Below, in pieces: positions 25,912 to 33,687 of a stretch of 64,000 nucleotides of DNA; position 1 is the stretch's first letter, and each line of letters opens with the position of its first letter. This DNA is from Sulfitobacter indolifex (GTDB lineage Bacteria; Pseudomonadota; Alphaproteobacteria; Rhodobacterales; Rhodobacteraceae): assembly GCF_022788655.1 (NCBI RefSeq), contig NZ_CP084951.1:2170001-2234000 (forward strand). Direction: 5' to 3'. A model generated the notes under the pieces. The model had not been told where the DNA came from. It saw nothing but the letters and a program-made list of their open reading frames with translations, and searched no databases. The translations under genes were made by a program, and so were the position numbers.

Positions 25912-26808
25912 TTAAGTCGTAGCCATCATCCCTTTGTCTTTGGCCAAGTCGCGCATGCGCTTTTGCAATTTCTCAAAAGCGCGCACTTCGATCTGGCGGA
26001 TGCGTTCCCGGCTCACATCATACTGTGTAGACAGGTCCTCAAGCGTGACCGTTTCGTCCGACAGGCGCCGCTGTGTCAGAATGTCTTTTTCACGATCGTT
26101 TAGCACATCCAAAGCATCGGCCAGCATCTCGCGGCGGGTTTCCAACTCATCGCGCTCTGCATAGTCGCCAGCTTGGTCGGCATCTTCATCCTCCAACCAA
26201 TCCTGCCACTGCATCGTCCCCTCGCCTTCGGAGCCGACAGTCGCGTTAAGCGATGCATCCCCACCAGACATCCGGCGATTCATCGACACAACTTCGGCTT
26301 CCGTCACGCCCAGTTGAGTGGCAATTTCCGTCACATTCTCAGGCCGCAAGTCACCTTCTTCCAGCGCGCCGATCTTGTTCTTGGCTTTACGCAGGTTGAA
26401 GAACAGCTTTTTCTGACCGGAGGTCGTGCCGAGCTTTACCAGTGACCACGACCGTAGAATATATTCTTGGATCGAGGCGCGAATCCACCACATCGCGTAG
26501 GTAGCAAGGCGGAAGCCTTTTTCTGGGTCGAAGCGCTTCACAGCCTGCATCAAACCCACGTTCGCTTCCGAGATGACCTCAGCCTGTGGCAGGCCGTAGC
26601 CCCGGTATCCCATCGCGATTTTCGCTGCGAGACGCAGGTGCGAGGTGACCATCCGGTGGGCCGCTTCTGTATCCTGCTCCTCTACCCACCGCTTGGCGAG
26701 CATGTACTCTTCCTCAGGTTCCAGTAGGGGGAACTTGCGGATCTCTTGCATATAGCGATTCAGCCCGCCTTCCGGTGTCGGTGCGGGCAGATTTGCATAA
26801 TTTGCCAT
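25912..26808 (-). CDS. rpoH: RNA polymerase heat-shock sigma factor (sigma-32 type)
   Basis: 298 residues with sigma regions 2 (EVISEANVGLMQAVKRFDPEKGFRLATYA in order, -10 recognition), 3 and 4 ([18 protein letters not shown], -35 recognition). The RpoH-specific box QKKLFFNLR at residues 132-140 separates it from RpoD. Controls heat-shock and, in this group, oxidative or singlet-oxygen stress genes. Many alphaproteobacteria have two RpoH paralogues; only this one is here. A sigma-32-type promoter lies 56 bp upstream, so it probably activates itself. rluD is upstream on the same strand. Confidence 0.97.
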   Translation of the reverse strand: MANYANLPAPTPEGGLNRYMQEIRKFPLLEPEEEYMLAKRWVEEQDTEAAHRMVTSHLRLAAKIAMGYRGYGLPQAEVISEANVGLMQAVKRFDPEKGFRLATYAMWWIRASIQEYILRSWSLVKLGTTSGQKKLFFNLRKAKNKIGALEEGDLRPENVTEIATQLGVTEAEVVSMNRRMSGGDASLNATVGSEGEGTMQWQDWLEDEDADQAGDYAERDELETRREMLADALDVLNDREKDILTQRRLSDETVTLEDLSTQYDVSRERIRQIEVRAFEKLQKRMRDLAKDKGMMATT

Positions 26809-26863
26809 GTCTTGTCCCTTTCCCCATTTAGGTTGGGGCCTATGTTATTTCTCTTAACATACA

Positions 26864-26892
26864 ATATGGTCGGCCCCCGCCGTGCTTTCAAG
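26864..26892 (-). promoter_or_regulatory. Sigma-32-type promoter of rpoH
   Basis: On the minus strand CTTGAAA (26892-26886) is followed, 16 bases later, by CCATAT (26869-26864), close to the heat-shock consensus CTTGAAA - CCCCATNT. It lies 56 bases before the rpoH ATG. Heat-shock promoters in front of rpoH are known in Caulobacter; here it is inferred from the motif. Confidence 0.6.
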
Positions 26893-26981
26893 ACAGAAGC
26901 GTTCACGCTTTTGTTCAGTATTGCACAGCTTCTGTGTACAGAACGTACCCACGGCCGCAGCGGTTCCTTAGGGTGGCGGGG

Positions 26982-28028
26982 TCATGCCGATGGCGCGACA
27001 GGCCCATCGCGCAGCAGGTTCAGCAGTGCCGCCATATCCGACGGCAAAGGCGCTTCGAACCGCAGGTTTTCGCCGGTGACAGGATGCTCAAACCCCAGAA
27101 CAGCCGCGTGGAGCGCCTGACGAGGGAAGGCCCGAATGGCGTCGGCGGTGGCCTCAGGCAAGGCCGTCTTCGCCAATTTGCGCCGCCCGCCATAGGTCGC
27201 ATCGCCCACTAACCCGTGACCTGCATGGGACATATGCACGCGGATCTGATGGGTGCGGCCTGTCTCAAGCCAGCATTCCAGCAGCGCCAGCACGGGCGGC
27301 GTGCCGAAACGCTCAATCGTCCGGGCGCGGGTCACGGCGTGACGCCCGCCTTGGAACAGCACCGCTTGGCGCTGACGGTCGGTCTTGTGCCGCGCCAGTT
27401 GTGTGGTCATGCGCAGGATATTCCCGGCCTCAAACGACGCGCCTTTGACACCGCGCAGACGCGGGTCGTTGGCATCTGGCACACCGTAGACGAGCGTCTG
27501 GTAGTATCGCTCGACAGTATGTTTCTCAAACTGCGCGGCCAGCCCATGATGCGCCGCGTCGGATTTGGCGACGACCAGCAGGCCAGTCGTATCTTTATCG
27601 ATCCGGTGCACAATACCGGGCCGTTTCATGCCGCCCACGCCTGAAAGATCATCGCCGCAATGAGCTAATAATGCGTTAACCAGCGTGCCTGACGGCGAGC
27701 CCGGCGCGGGATGCACCACCATGCCTGCAGGTTTGTCGATCACGATCAGGTCGTCGTCTTCAAACACCACAGACAAGGGGATATCTTCAGGCAAGATGTG
27801 GCTCTCGGCGGCCTCCTCGACCTTGATCTGCACCACCTGGCCCTCTGCCACCTTAGCACGCGGATCATGCACAACCGCACCGTCCACGGTCACGGCCCCC
27901 TCTTCGATCAATCGGCCCAATCGAGTGCGCGACAGGTTCGCAGCCTCTGGCACATCGCGCGCCAGCGCCTTATCAAGACGGGCGGGCGGGCTATCGCCCA
28001 GAATGAAATCGATGCGGCGGTGAGACAT
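26982..28028 (-). CDS. rluD: Large-subunit rRNA pseudouridine synthase, RluD/RluA family
   Basis: 348 residues from ATG 28028. An S4 domain (residues 15-75, ARLDKALARDVPE) precedes the catalytic domain with HRIDKDTTGLLVV, where the Asp is the nucleophile, and the later HQIRVHMSHAGH block. In E. coli RluD modifies helix 69 of 23S rRNA. The open frame upstream (to 28142) runs through the opposite-strand gene and is rejected. The start codon overlaps that of the divergent small membrane-protein gene by two bases, so each gene's promoter must lie inside the other gene or the mRNAs are leaderless. Confidence 0.94.
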   Translation of the reverse strand: MSHRRIDFILGDSPPARLDKALARDVPEAANLSRTRLGRLIEEGAVTVDGAVVHDPRAKVAEGQVVQIKVEEAAESHILPEDIPLSVVFEDDDLIVIDKPAGMVVHPAPGSPSGTLVNALLAHCGDDLSGVGGMKRPGIVHRIDKDTTGLLVVAKSDAAHHGLAAQFEKHTVERYYQTLVYGVPDANDPRLRGVKGASFEAGNILRMTTQLARHKTDRQRQAVLFQGGRHAVTRARTIERFGTPPVLALLECWLETGRTHQIRVHMSHAGHGLVGDATYGGRRKLAKTALPEATADAIRAFPRQALHAAVLGFEHPVTGENLRFEAPLPSDMAALLNLLRDGPVAPSA

Positions 28029-28317
28029 GGACACGGACAACCCTGATGAACCGGCAAACCTGCGGTTTCTGCGGCGGATGGTGACGGTCTTGACCGTCGT
28101 GATGATTGGCGGGGTTCTAGTGCTGATCTTCGTGCTTGTCACCCGCCTGAGCGATCAAGGGCCGACAATGCCGCGCGCGATCACCCTGCCCGATGGCAGC
28201 AGCGCCCAAGCGTTTACACAAGGGCGCGGCTGGTATGCGGTGGTAACGGATGCTGACACGATTCTAATCTTCGACCAATTGACCGGCGAACTGCGCCAGA
28301 CGATCCCGATCGAATAA
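28027..28317 (+). CDS. Small single-pass membrane protein (DUF6476-like)
   Basis: 96 residues. One membrane segment at residues 19-42 (TVLTVVMIGGVLVLIFVLV), short cytoplasmic N-terminus and a compact periplasmic part (ITLPDGSSAQAFTQGRGW). It belongs to a small family seen in Rhodobacterales next to rluD; the function is unknown. The ATG shares the palindrome CATG with the rluD start on the other strand, and the stop TAA is directly followed by the stop of the inositol monophosphatase gene (28318) with no gap. Such tight packing argues that the gene is real. Confidence 0.85.
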   Translation: MDTDNPDEPANLRFLRRMVTVLTVVMIGGVLVLIFVLVTRLSDQGPTMPRAITLPDGSSAQAFTQGRGWYAVVTDADTILIFDQLTGELRQTIPIE

Positions 28318-29103
28318 TCAGCCGCGGATCGTCTTAGCAAAGGTCGAATAGATCGGCTCGTTCGAGCAGATGATCTCGCCATGCTGAAGGATGTTCCGCT
28401 CTGGGCGGATCGCCTCAACAAGGCCACCGGCCTCTTTAACGATCAACATGCCTGCGGCCACATCCCACGGCTTCAAACGACGCTCCCAAAAGCCATCATA
28501 GCGGCCCGAGGCCACGTAAGCGAGATCGAGCGAAGCAGCGCCCCAGCGGCGCACACCGGCGCAGACGGGCAGCAAGCGGCCCAGATCCTTAAGCGTTTCG
28601 GGCAGATCGGCACGGCCCCCGAAAGGCAGGCCCGTGGCAAAGATCGATTCAATCATGCGGTGGCGGCCCGAGACCCGCATGCGGCTCTCGTTCATCCAAG
28701 CACCGGTGCCTTTTTCGGCAAAGAACATCTCATCCTTGGCCGGGTCAAAGACCACACCGGCGACGATCTCGCCCTTATGCTCCAGCGCGATAGAGACGGC
28801 CCAATGCGGCAGGCCATGCAAAAAGTTCGTGGTGCCATCCAGCGGGTCAACGATCCAACGGCGCGTTGGGTCTTGGCCCTCTTCCTCGCCGCCCTCTTCG
28901 GCCAGCCAGCCGTAAGTGGGGCGTGCGCCCATCAGGTCGTCTTTGATGATCTTCTCAGCGCCAATGTCGGCCTTGGTCACGAAATCGCCCGCACCTTTAA
29001 CCGAGACCTGAAGGTTCTCGACCTCGCGGAAATCCTTGACCAATGCACGCCCCGCTTTGCGTGCTGCTTTGATCATGATGTTGAGATTCGCACTGCCGAT
29101 CAT
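28318..29103 (-). CDS. suhB: Inositol monophosphatase family protein (SuhB-like)
   Basis: 261 residues. Metal-binding motifs of the family: EEGGEE (near 69-74, first Glu), DPLDGTTNF (86-94, two Asp) and WDVAAG near residue 211. Hydrolyses myo-inositol phosphates or related sugar phosphates; in E. coli SuhB is also linked to rRNA antitermination. Standard length. It converges exactly, stop against stop, with the small membrane-protein gene. The suhB assignment follows the family, not experimental data in this organism. Confidence 0.92.
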   Translation of the reverse strand: MIGSANLNIMIKAARKAGRALVKDFREVENLQVSVKGAGDFVTKADIGAEKIIKDDLMGARPTYGWLAEEGGEEEGQDPTRRWIVDPLDGTTNFLHGLPHWAVSIALEHKGEIVAGVVFDPAKDEMFFAEKGTGAWMNESRMRVSGRHRMIESIFATGLPFGGRADLPETLKDLGRLLPVCAGVRRWGAASLDLAYVASGRYDGFWERRLKPWDVAAGMLIVKEAGGLVEAIRPERNILQHGEIICSNEPIYSTFAKTIRG

Positions 29104-29223
29104 TGTTCGCGCCCTTTGATGGATAAGGCGGGACGTATAGGGCGCAAGAGCGCAATTGCCAAGGGGGCAGAAACCTAAGCCGCCGGGGCATTCTTACGCA
29201 GCGTGCGGGTTGTTTTCGAACCA

Positions 29224-29238
29224 CAAGGTGACACCTTG
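29224..29238. promoter_or_regulatory. 15-bp perfect palindrome upstream of the oxidoreductase gene
   Basis: CAAGGTG-A-CACCTTG is a perfect inverted repeat 31 bases before the ATG at 29270. The position suits a repressor operator that would block the promoter. No matching regulator is adjacent. Confidence 0.55.
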
Positions 29239-29269
29239 GACACGTAGCAATCAGCACGAAGGAAACCCC

Positions 29270-30310
29270 ATGTCCGACCAGATGCAAAAAATCGTCCTCG
29301 CCAGCCGCCCCGACGGCGCGCCGACACCTGAGAATTTCCGCCTCGAGAGTGCGGATGTGCCCCAGCCCGGTAACGGCGAAATCTTGGTCGAAGTACATTA
29401 CATGTCGCTCGACCCCTATATGCGGGGCCGGATGGACGACGCGAAATCCTATGCGGAGCCTGTGCCCATCGGTGGCCTGATGGAGGGCGGCAGCGTTGGC
29501 AAGGTGATCGCGTCCAATGATCCGAGCTTTCAGGTCGGCGATTTTGCTTTCGGCGCTTTTGGCTGGGCGACCCATGGCGTTGCCCCGGCCAAGCAGTGCC
29601 AGAAAGTCGATGCCGAGGGCGTGCCGATCACCGCCTCGCTTGGCGTGCTGGGGATGCCCGGGCTGACGGGATGGTACGGTCTCAACGAAATCGGCCAGCC
29701 GAAAGAGGGTGAGACGCTGGTCGTCGCAGCAGCCACGGGGCCGGTCGGGTCCATCGTGGGGCAGCTGGCCAAGGCCAAGGGGCTGCGCACCGTGGGCATC
29801 GCGGGCGGGGCTGAGAAATGCGAGATTGCCACGCGCGACTTCGGTTTTGACGTTTGTCTCGACCACCGCGCCTATGACGACGCCAAATCCCTGCGCGCCG
29901 CGCTGAAAGAGGCCGCCCCCGATGGGATCGACATCTATTACGAGAATGTCGGTGGCAAGGTCTTAGATGCGGTGCTGCCGCTGATGAACCCACATGGCCG
30001 CATCCCGCTTTGCGGTATGATCGCGTGGTATAATGCGGGCGGGCTTGGGGCTGATGCCGAAGGGGCCGGCCTCACCGCGCCGCGGCTGTGGCGGACAATT
30101 TTGGTGAATTTCCTTACCGTCCGCGGCTTCATCATCTCAAACCATTGGAACCGGATGCCGGAGTTCCACCGGGAAGTGGCCCCAATGGTGGCGGATGGGC
30201 GCGTGAAGGTGAAGGAAGACATCACCGAAGGGCTGGAGAATGCCCCGCAGGCGTTTATCGACATGCTGAATGGCGGCAATACCGGCAAGGCGATTGTTAA
30301 GGTGGCCTAA
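29270..30310 (+). CDS. NADP-dependent oxidoreductase, MDR superfamily (CurA/YncB-like)
   Basis: 346 residues from ATG 29270, with AAGGAA upstream; the open frame before it starts in another context without signal. The zinc-free medium-chain reductase fold is marked by SLDPYMRGRM near residue 48, the cofactor loop AAATGPVGSIVGQLAK near residue 150, and YYENVGG. Related enzymes (prostaglandin reductase, CurA, YncB) reduce alpha,beta-unsaturated carbonyls using NADPH. A 15-bp palindrome upstream suggests repression by an unknown regulator. Substrate not evident. Confidence 0.92.
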   Translation: MSDQMQKIVLASRPDGAPTPENFRLESADVPQPGNGEILVEVHYMSLDPYMRGRMDDAKSYAEPVPIGGLMEGGSVGKVIASNDPSFQVGDFAFGAFGWATHGVAPAKQCQKVDAEGVPITASLGVLGMPGLTGWYGLNEIGQPKEGETLVVAAATGPVGSIVGQLAKAKGLRTVGIAGGAEKCEIATRDFGFDVCLDHRAYDDAKSLRAALKEAAPDGIDIYYENVGGKVLDAVLPLMNPHGRIPLCGMIAWYNAGGLGADAEGAGLTAPRLWRTILVNFLTVRGFIISNHWNRMPEFHREVAPMVADGRVKVKEDITEGLENAPQAFIDMLNGGNTGKAIVKVA

Positions 30311-30317
30311 TGCTGGA

Positions 30318-30350
30318 GATGCGTCGTCCCGCCCTGTGGGACGGCGCATC
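30318..30350. terminator. Hairpin between convergent genes
   Basis: GATGCG-T-CGTCCC (30318-30330) pairs with GGGACG-G-CGCATC (30338-30350). It lies just after the oxidoreductase stop and before the convergent metR end. There is no T-run on either strand, so it may be an RNA end-protection stem rather than a full terminator. Confidence 0.4.
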
Positions 30351-30424
30351 GCCAAACCCAGTCCGGTATCAAGCCTCACCCAATCCCAAGCCCGTCGGGC
30401 AGTCGCTGTCCGACAGCACTCCGC

Positions 30425-31330
30425 TCAGGCCCGTTGCAACTTCCGCGCCTCCTGCCCGGCCAGCTTCAGCAATTCCTCCATAAACGGCTTGCCCAAATCA
30501 TCCTTGCGCACCGCCGCATAAAGCCTGCGCGTAATCCCCTTCTCCGTCAGCGGCCGGGTCACGTAATCCGACGAATACTTGACCTCACGCACCACCCAAT
30601 CAGGCAGCACCGACACGCCCCGGTTCGACGCCACCAAAAGCAAAATCACCGCCGTCAGTTCCACCTGCCGGATCGCCGCAGGCTCGACCTTGGCCGGAAT
30701 CAACAACTGGCTGAACACATCCAACCGCGAACGCTCTACCGGATAGGTAATCAGCGTCTCACCGCGAAAATCCGCCGCCTCGACAAAGGGCTTTGCAGCC
30801 AGAGGATGGCTCTGCGATGCTACAAAAACCGGATTGTAATCAAAGAGTTCAACAAACTCCACGCCCGGTAGCTCTTCGGGATCGGACGACACCACCAAGT
30901 CAACTTCTTCGCGCAACAACGCGGGCAGCGCGTCGAAAGCCAGGCCGGGGCGGATATCCACATCCACATCCGGCCAATGCCGCCGAAACTGCTCTAACAC
31001 CGGGAAAAGCCACTCGAAACAGGCGTGACACTCAATGGCGATATGCATCCGCCCGGTGCTGCCCGCCCGCAGGCCCGAGAATTCGTCCTGCAACGCCTCG
31101 ACTTGCGGCAAAACTTGCTGAGCAAGCTTCAATAACCGCTGTCCCGCCGGAGACAGTTTTAGCGGTTTCGAGCGTCGCACAAACAACTCGACCCCGGCCT
31201 GATCCTCCAGCCCCTTCACCTGATGACTTAACGCCGACTGCGTGATATTCATCTGCTCCGCCGCGCGGGCCAGCCCGCCCGCCTCGTGAATGGCCTTGAT
31301 CGTGCGTAGGTGACGGAACTCAATGTGCAT
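30425..31330 (-). CDS. metR: LysR-family regulator, MetR type
   Basis: 301 residues from ATG 31330; an ATG at 31339 would add three residues. N-terminal winged helix with MNITQSALSHQVKGLED, C-terminal effector domain with the IAIECHACFEWLFPVLEQF block characteristic of MetR rather than generic LysR proteins. MetR uses homocysteine as co-inducer and controls metE, metF and related genes. It is divergent from metF with a 94-bp intergenic region that holds inverted repeats, which strongly supports the name. Confidence 0.92.
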   Translation of the reverse strand: MHIEFRHLRTIKAIHEAGGLARAAEQMNITQSALSHQVKGLEDQAGVELFVRRSKPLKLSPAGQRLLKLAQQVLPQVEALQDEFSGLRAGSTGRMHIAIECHACFEWLFPVLEQFRRHWPDVDVDIRPGLAFDALPALLREEVDLVVSSDPEELPGVEFVELFDYNPVFVASQSHPLAAKPFVEAADFRGETLITYPVERSRLDVFSQLLIPAKVEPAAIRQVELTAVILLLVASNRGVSVLPDWVVREVKYSSDYVTRPLTEKGITRRLYAAVRKDDLGKPFMEELLKLAGQEARKLQRA

Positions 31331-31347
31331 GTGAGGCATTACTCATG

Positions 31348-31396
31348 TTCAAGATGAATGTTATGAGTTTGTCTCACAGCGATGAATATGAGACAA
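31348..31396. promoter_or_regulatory. metR/metF intergenic inverted repeats
   Basis: Two elements: TTCA-AGA-TGAA (31348-31358), a plausible LysR-type dyad, and an exact 8-bp inverted repeat TTGTCTCA (31369-31376) / TGAGACAA (31389-31396) with a 12-base spacer, 28 bases before the metF ATG. The first is likely MetR-related; the second could be an operator or an mRNA hairpin. Confidence 0.5.
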
Positions 31397-31424
31397 GACG
31401 TGAAACCGCCAAAAGGATCTCCTG

Positions 31425-32291
31425 ATGACCACGCCTGCCGTCTCCTTCGAAGTCTTTCCGCCCCGCACCGTCGGCGCGGCGTTTAAACTGTGGGATGCAG
31501 CTCAGGCGCTGGCCCCGCTGGCCCCGCGTTTCTTCTCGGTCACCTATGGCGCGGGCGGCACGACACGCGATCTTACCCATGATTCGGCGCATGTTTTGCA
31601 TCGCACCTCTGGCCTGCCGGTCGCCGGGCACTTGACCTGCGTTGGCGCTAGCCGTGCGGAAACCATGGACGTTGCCGAGAAATTCGCCGAAGCGGGCATC
31701 AAAGACATCGTCGCCCTGCGCGGCGATCCGCAAGCGGGCACCGATAAATTCGCGCCCCATCCTGAAGGCTTCGCCGACAGCTGCGAATTGATCGAAGCAC
31801 TGGCCAAAACCGGAAAATTCACCATCCGCGTCGGCGCATACCCCGACCCGCACCCCGAAGCGGCGGACCAACAGGCCAATATCGACTGGCTGAAACGTAA
31901 ATTCGACGCCGGGGCCGACGAAGCACTAACGCAGTTCTTCTTTGAGGCCGACACCTTTCTGCGCTTCCGCGATGCCTGCGTCAAAGCGGGCATCGACAAG
32001 CCAATCACGCCGGGCATCTTGCCGGTGGTCAACTGGACCTCAGCGCGCAAGTTCGCTGTAAAATGCGGCACGCCGATCCCCGAGTGGGTCGATCAAGCCT
32101 ATGAGGCGGCGATCCGTGATGACCGCCATGATTTGCTGGCCCAAGCCCTCTGCACCGAATTGTGCAGCGATCTGATCGACGAAGGTGTCGACGCGCTGCA
32201 TTTCTACACGCTCAACCGTGCCGAGCTTACCCGCGATGTTTGCCGCGCAATCGGCGTGACCCCGCAGGTCGATCTTTCGGACGTCGCGTAA
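31425..32291 (+). CDS. metF: 5,10-methylenetetrahydrofolate reductase
   Basis: 288-residue FAD enzyme that makes 5-methyltetrahydrofolate, the methyl donor for methionine synthesis. Family blocks: VSFEVFPPR at the start, SVTYGAGG near residue 39, VALRGDPQAG near residue 98, QFFFEADTF near residue 168. ATG 31425 is preceded by AAAGGATCTCC. Divergent from metR, so regulated by methionine status. Together with metY it covers two parts of methionine synthesis in this window; metH or metE are not seen. Confidence 0.97.
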   Translation: MTTPAVSFEVFPPRTVGAAFKLWDAAQALAPLAPRFFSVTYGAGGTTRDLTHDSAHVLHRTSGLPVAGHLTCVGASRAETMDVAEKFAEAGIKDIVALRGDPQAGTDKFAPHPEGFADSCELIEALAKTGKFTIRVGAYPDPHPEAADQQANIDWLKRKFDAGADEALTQFFFEADTFLRFRDACVKAGIDKPITPGILPVVNWTSARKFAVKCGTPIPEWVDQAYEAAIRDDRHDLLAQALCTELCSDLIDEGVDALHFYTLNRAELTRDVCRAIGVTPQVDLSDVA

Positions 32292-32305
32292 GCGAAACTC
32301 TTGGA

Positions 32306-32327
32306 AGGCAGGGGCTTGCCCCTGCCT
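32306..32327. repeat. Perfect hairpin after metF
   Basis: AGGCAGGGGC and its exact inverse GCCCCTGCCT (10 bp) around TT, 15 bases after the metF stop. There is no T-run, so it is not a textbook terminator; it could be a dispersed extragenic hairpin repeat or an RNA-stabilising stem. Confidence 0.5.
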
Positions 32328-32371
32328 CCGCCGGGCGTATCCTTGGCAGCGATTAACTGCCGGAAAGAAAT

Positions 32372-32854
32372 ATGCCCCGCATTGCCCAAAGCCCTGCCGA
32401 TCTTCTCTCACAATCTGACGCTCTGAATCTCTCGGGGCTTGAGTTCATGCAAGCGATCCTCGACGGAACCAACCCCGGCCCGCCCATTGGCGAAACCATG
32501 GGCTATACGCTGCATTCGGTCAAAGACGGTCAGGTCGTGTTTCGAGGCGCGCCAAGCTTTGCCATGACCAACCCTATGGGGACGGTCCACGGCGGGTGGT
32601 ACGGCACACTTTTAGACTCCGCGATGGCTTGCGCGATTATGACAAAGGTCCCGCGCGGCTCGGTCTACACCACATTGGAATACAAGATTAACATCTTGCG
32701 CGGTTTGCCTATCGGGATGGAGATCGACTGCACCGGTGTGATCGATCACGTCGGCCGCTCTACGGGCGTGGCCCACGGAGAAATTCGCGGTGTTGATGAT
32801 GGCAAGCTTTATGCCACGGGTTCCACCACATGCATCGTGATGAAGCTAAAATAG
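32372..32854 (+). CDS. PaaI-family hotdog thioesterase
   Basis: 160 residues, one hotdog domain. The PaaI-type signature NPMGTVHGGWYGTLLDSAM in sequence (residues 67-85) includes the HGG turn and the acidic catalytic residue Asp in LLDSAM. Strands TTLEYKINILRG and the C-terminal TTCIVMKLK complete the fold. Hydrolyses acyl- or aryl-CoA thioesters; no catabolic operon is adjacent, so the substrate is open. It is followed by a strong symmetrical hairpin. Confidence 0.9.
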   Translation: MPRIAQSPADLLSQSDALNLSGLEFMQAILDGTNPGPPIGETMGYTLHSVKDGQVVFRGAPSFAMTNPMGTVHGGWYGTLLDSAMACAIMTKVPRGSVYTTLEYKINILRGLPIGMEIDCTGVIDHVGRSTGVAHGEIRGVDDGKLYATGSTTCIVMKLK

Positions 32855-32857
32855 AAT

Positions 32858-32893
32858 TATCCCCGGTCCGGGCATATGCCGAACCGGGGATAA
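32858..32893. terminator. Hairpin between thioesterase and PRC-barrel gene
   Basis: TTATCCCCGGT (32858-32868) pairs with ACCGGGGATAA (32883-32893). The minus strand continues into an AT-rich stretch with short T-runs; it probably ends both convergent transcripts. Confidence 0.6.
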
Positions 32894-32925
32894 AAAACTA
32901 AGAGGCGGGTGCCCCTGAGTATGTC

Positions 32926-33381
32926 TTAGTCCCAGAAACCTTCGTCAACGCTTGGCAGCGCTTCCAGCTCTTCTTCGCTCAGACGTGTGACATAAGCGTA
33001 GGTCGTGTCGTCCACAGCCACCAAGTTTACATCTGGCACAGAAATCATCACGTGCTTATCGCCGATATCAAGGAAACCACCGACTTCTGCCACGATCCCG
33101 ACCATTTGGCCGTCTTTGGACAAAATGATGTCTTCGATCTCACCGATCTCGTTCCAACCGGAATCGATACCGTTATAAGCAGTGTTCGGGGACCATTCGT
33201 CGCTTGCTTCGTTCACGGTGTAGATTTCTCCACCAGTGATATCCCGCGTGCGGATCAGGTCGCCGCGCATCTCGCTCATTGCCATGCTGTCGACCTTGGA
33301 GAAGTCGGTCATGTGGGCCTCCGCGAATGCGGCTGTACCTGCAAGGGTCAATGCAACGGCGCTAACTGTAAGGTTCTTCAT
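32926..33381 (-). CDS. Secreted PRC-barrel domain protein
   Basis: 151 residues with a clear signal peptide (cleavage after AFAEA, about residue 21). The PRC-barrel fold is seen as GEIEDIILSKDGQMVGIVAEVGGFLDIG. The mature protein is strongly acidic, usual for a periplasmic or surface protein of marine bacteria. Function unknown; PRC barrels bind proteins, RNA or membranes in various contexts. AGGAGAAACACT precedes the ATG at 33381. It lies just downstream of tRNA-His on the same strand, 165 bp away, with its own promoter likely. Confidence 0.88.
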   Translation of the reverse strand: MKNLTVSAVALTLAGTAAFAEAHMTDFSKVDSMAMSEMRGDLIRTRDITGGEIYTVNEASDEWSPNTAYNGIDSGWNEIGEIEDIILSKDGQMVGIVAEVGGFLDIGDKHVMISVPDVNLVAVDDTTYAYVTRLSEEELEALPSVDEGFWD

Positions 33382-33545
33382 AGTGTTTCTCCTTCATCTT
33401 CTTGCTGAAGAACCAACGGGAGAGGCGCGCGATTGTTCCAAAAAGGAATCTGTTCACGTCTAAGCAATCCAAGGCGGATGCACAAATGAGCTTGCGCCCA
33501 GCAGCACGGCTGCTGTTGCAATCGAGATCGGCGATATAAGGGTAA

Positions 33546-33622
33546 TGGTACCACCTCCTGGTCTCGAACCAGGGACCTCTTGATCCACAATCAAGCGCTC
33601 TAACCAACTGAGCTAAGGCGGC
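33546..33622 (-). tRNA. tRNA-His (GTG), alphaproteobacterial type without G-1
   Basis: 77 bases including an encoded CCA (33548-33546). Acceptor stem GCCGCCT/AGGTGGT with G1-U72, anticodon stem CTTGA/TCAAG around TTGTGGA (anticodon GTG), T-arm CCTGG-TTCGAGA-CCAGG. The base before G1 is T, not G, and the discriminator is A73. Most bacteria need G-1 and C73 in tRNA-His; many alphaproteobacteria use this U72/A73 form with a matching histidyl-tRNA synthetase. Confidence 0.97.
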
Positions 33623-33687
33623 ACTGGGGCGGATTTAGCGCCCGTGGCCGGGGAATGCAAGACCTCAGGCGCAGAAGAATTGCAGCT

